Positions 6,089-6,432 of a stretch of 6,432 bases of DNA are shown here, piece after piece. The stretch spans positions 1 through 6,432 of the forward strand of contig JAIRUU010000030.1 in the NCBI GenBank assembly GCA_031254225.1, written 5' to 3'. This DNA comes from Candidatus Elusimicrobium euhamitermitis (GTDB taxonomy: Bacteria > Elusimicrobiota > Elusimicrobia > Elusimicrobiales > Elusimicrobiaceae). The notes beneath the pieces are model-generated. The model made no database searches and was not told where the DNA came from. It worked only from the letters and a program-made list of their open reading frames with translations. The translations under genes and the position numbers were made by a program. Within the stretch, counting starts at the first letter, position 1. The number at the start of each line of letters is the position of its first letter.

Positions 6089-6095
6089 CTCCTTT
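6089..6095 (-). promoter_or_regulatory. Ribosome binding site of the DUF2703-ArsD gene
   Basis: AAAGGAG on the - strand, nine bases before the ATG at 6079, decides the start of the fusion gene over the upstream TTG at 6136. The 63-base spacer between arsR and this gene has no convincing promoter, so the gene is probably read from the arsR promoter outside the window. Confidence 0.75.
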
Positions 6096-6131
6096 GTCTT
6101 ATTTATACATCTAAATTTATCAATATGTTTA

Positions 6132-6171
6132 CCCAAAAAAATTTAATTGCAGCCGGAGTATTTTTTTTGGG
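6132..6171. repeat. A/T-rich inverted repeat across the arsR stop codon
   Basis: CCCAAAAAAA (6132-6141) is complementary to TTTTTTTGGG (6162-6171), giving a 10-base-pair stem with a 20-base loop that contains the arsR stop codon. The T-run is inside the stem rather than after it, so this is not a standard terminator. It might cause partial termination or affect mRNA processing between arsR and the downstream genes, or it may be chance in A/T-rich codons. Confidence 0.3.
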
Positions 6172-6432
6172 AAGTTTTAATTTTTGTTAACTCAAGCAAT
6201 AGTTTTTTCGCTTTTTTAGTCTCTTTGGGATCAATGGAATAGAACATCCACTTGCCGTTGCGCCTTCCTGCAACTATGCCGCTCTCGCACAGGATTTTCA
6301 TATGGTGTGAAAGCGTGGACTGTCCGATATTAAGGGCGTCAAGCAGTTTGCAGGCGCACTCTTCGCCGCCGCGCAAAATATCAATTATCTGGAGGCGGTT
6401 TGCGTCGCACAAAGCCTTAAATACTTTTGCGG
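6143..6432 (-). CDS. arsR: ArsR, arsenite-responsive repressor (start outside window)
   Basis: This is a winged-helix repressor of the arsenic operon, truncated at its N-terminus by the window edge. The frame stays open to the edge and reads AKVFKALCDANRLQIIDIL, the classical ArsR opening, so the TTG at 6412 is not the start; only a few residues are missing. About 96 residues are visible. The metalloid sensor EECACKLLDAL matches the E-C-x-C site of the R773 and chromosomal E. coli ArsR type, in which As(III) or Sb(III) binding to these cysteines releases DNA. The recognition region is NIGQSTLSHHMKILCESGIV, with an extra Cys as in many members, and the wing is RRNGKWMFYSI. The protein ends with YSGCN. 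It is the first visible gene of the operon, 63 bases upstream of the arsD fusion. The promoter and operator are to the right of the window. Confidence 0.95.
   Translation of the reverse strand, partial: AKVFKALCDANRLQIIDILRGGEECACKLLDALNIGQSTLSHHMKILCESGIVAGRRNGKWMFYSIDPKETKKAKKLLLELTKIKTSQKKYSGCN

Noticed and set aside
6080..6136. A 19-residue N-terminal extension of the DUF2703-ArsD frame beginning at 6136.
   Set aside because: It begins with TTG, has no ribosome binding site and gives a sequence unlike DUF2703 N-termini. The ATG at 6079 has a strong AAAGGAG.
6080..6142. A shared ATATTGAT in the arsR-arsD spacer and in the operator near 865-872, as a common regulator site.
   Set aside because: An 8-base match in very AT-rich DNA is weak, and no matching dyad or promoter is present in the spacer.

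Overview
The window looks like chromosomal DNA of an anaerobic or facultative bacterium, possibly Firmicutes-like. This rests on AT-rich intergenic spacers, strong AGGAGG-type ribosome binding sites, short tightly packed operons, a PTS sugar permease, several Fe-S proteins and an ACR3-type arsenite operon. The taxonomic guess is weak, because no rRNA or other phylogenetic marker is present. All similarity statements are from memory of the families; no database search was run.

Layout. (1) Positions 1-353, + strand: the C-terminal end of a PTS EIIC sugar permease, most like the MurP group, cut by the window edge. (2) 363-776, - strand: a complete bacteriohemerythrin, convergent with the permease gene. 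(3) 777-898: a divergent promoter region with two back-to-back promoters and an AT-rich inverted repeat, probably an ArsR-family operator. (4) 899-2414, + strand: a compact four-gene operon made of an ArsR-family regulator with a BigR/SqrR-like cysteine pair, a NapH-like four-helix membrane Fe-S protein, an OsmC-family protein and a 59-residue ferredoxin-like protein. (5) 2420-2456: a strong hairpin that can terminate transcription from both sides. (6) 2455-6432, - strand: an arsenic resistance operon read right to left as arsR (start outside the window), a DUF2703-ArsD fusion, arsA and acr3.

How the genes work together. In the - strand operon, ArsR carries the E-C-A-C arsenite-sensing motif and should release DNA when As(III) or Sb(III) binds. 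ArsD would hand arsenite to the ArsA ATPase, and the ACR3 carrier would export it. No arsenate reductase (arsC) lies in the window. The + strand operon has no assigned function. Its regulator's cysteine layout suggests a response to persulfide or another thiol oxidant, and its products (membrane Fe-S protein, peroxiredoxin-like OsmC protein, ferredoxin) suggest an electron-transfer and thiol-redox module.

The two most notable points are the in-frame DUF2703-ArsD fusion, which keeps what looks like the old ArsD ribosome binding site and start codon inside it, and the four-gene redox operon behind the BigR-like regulator.
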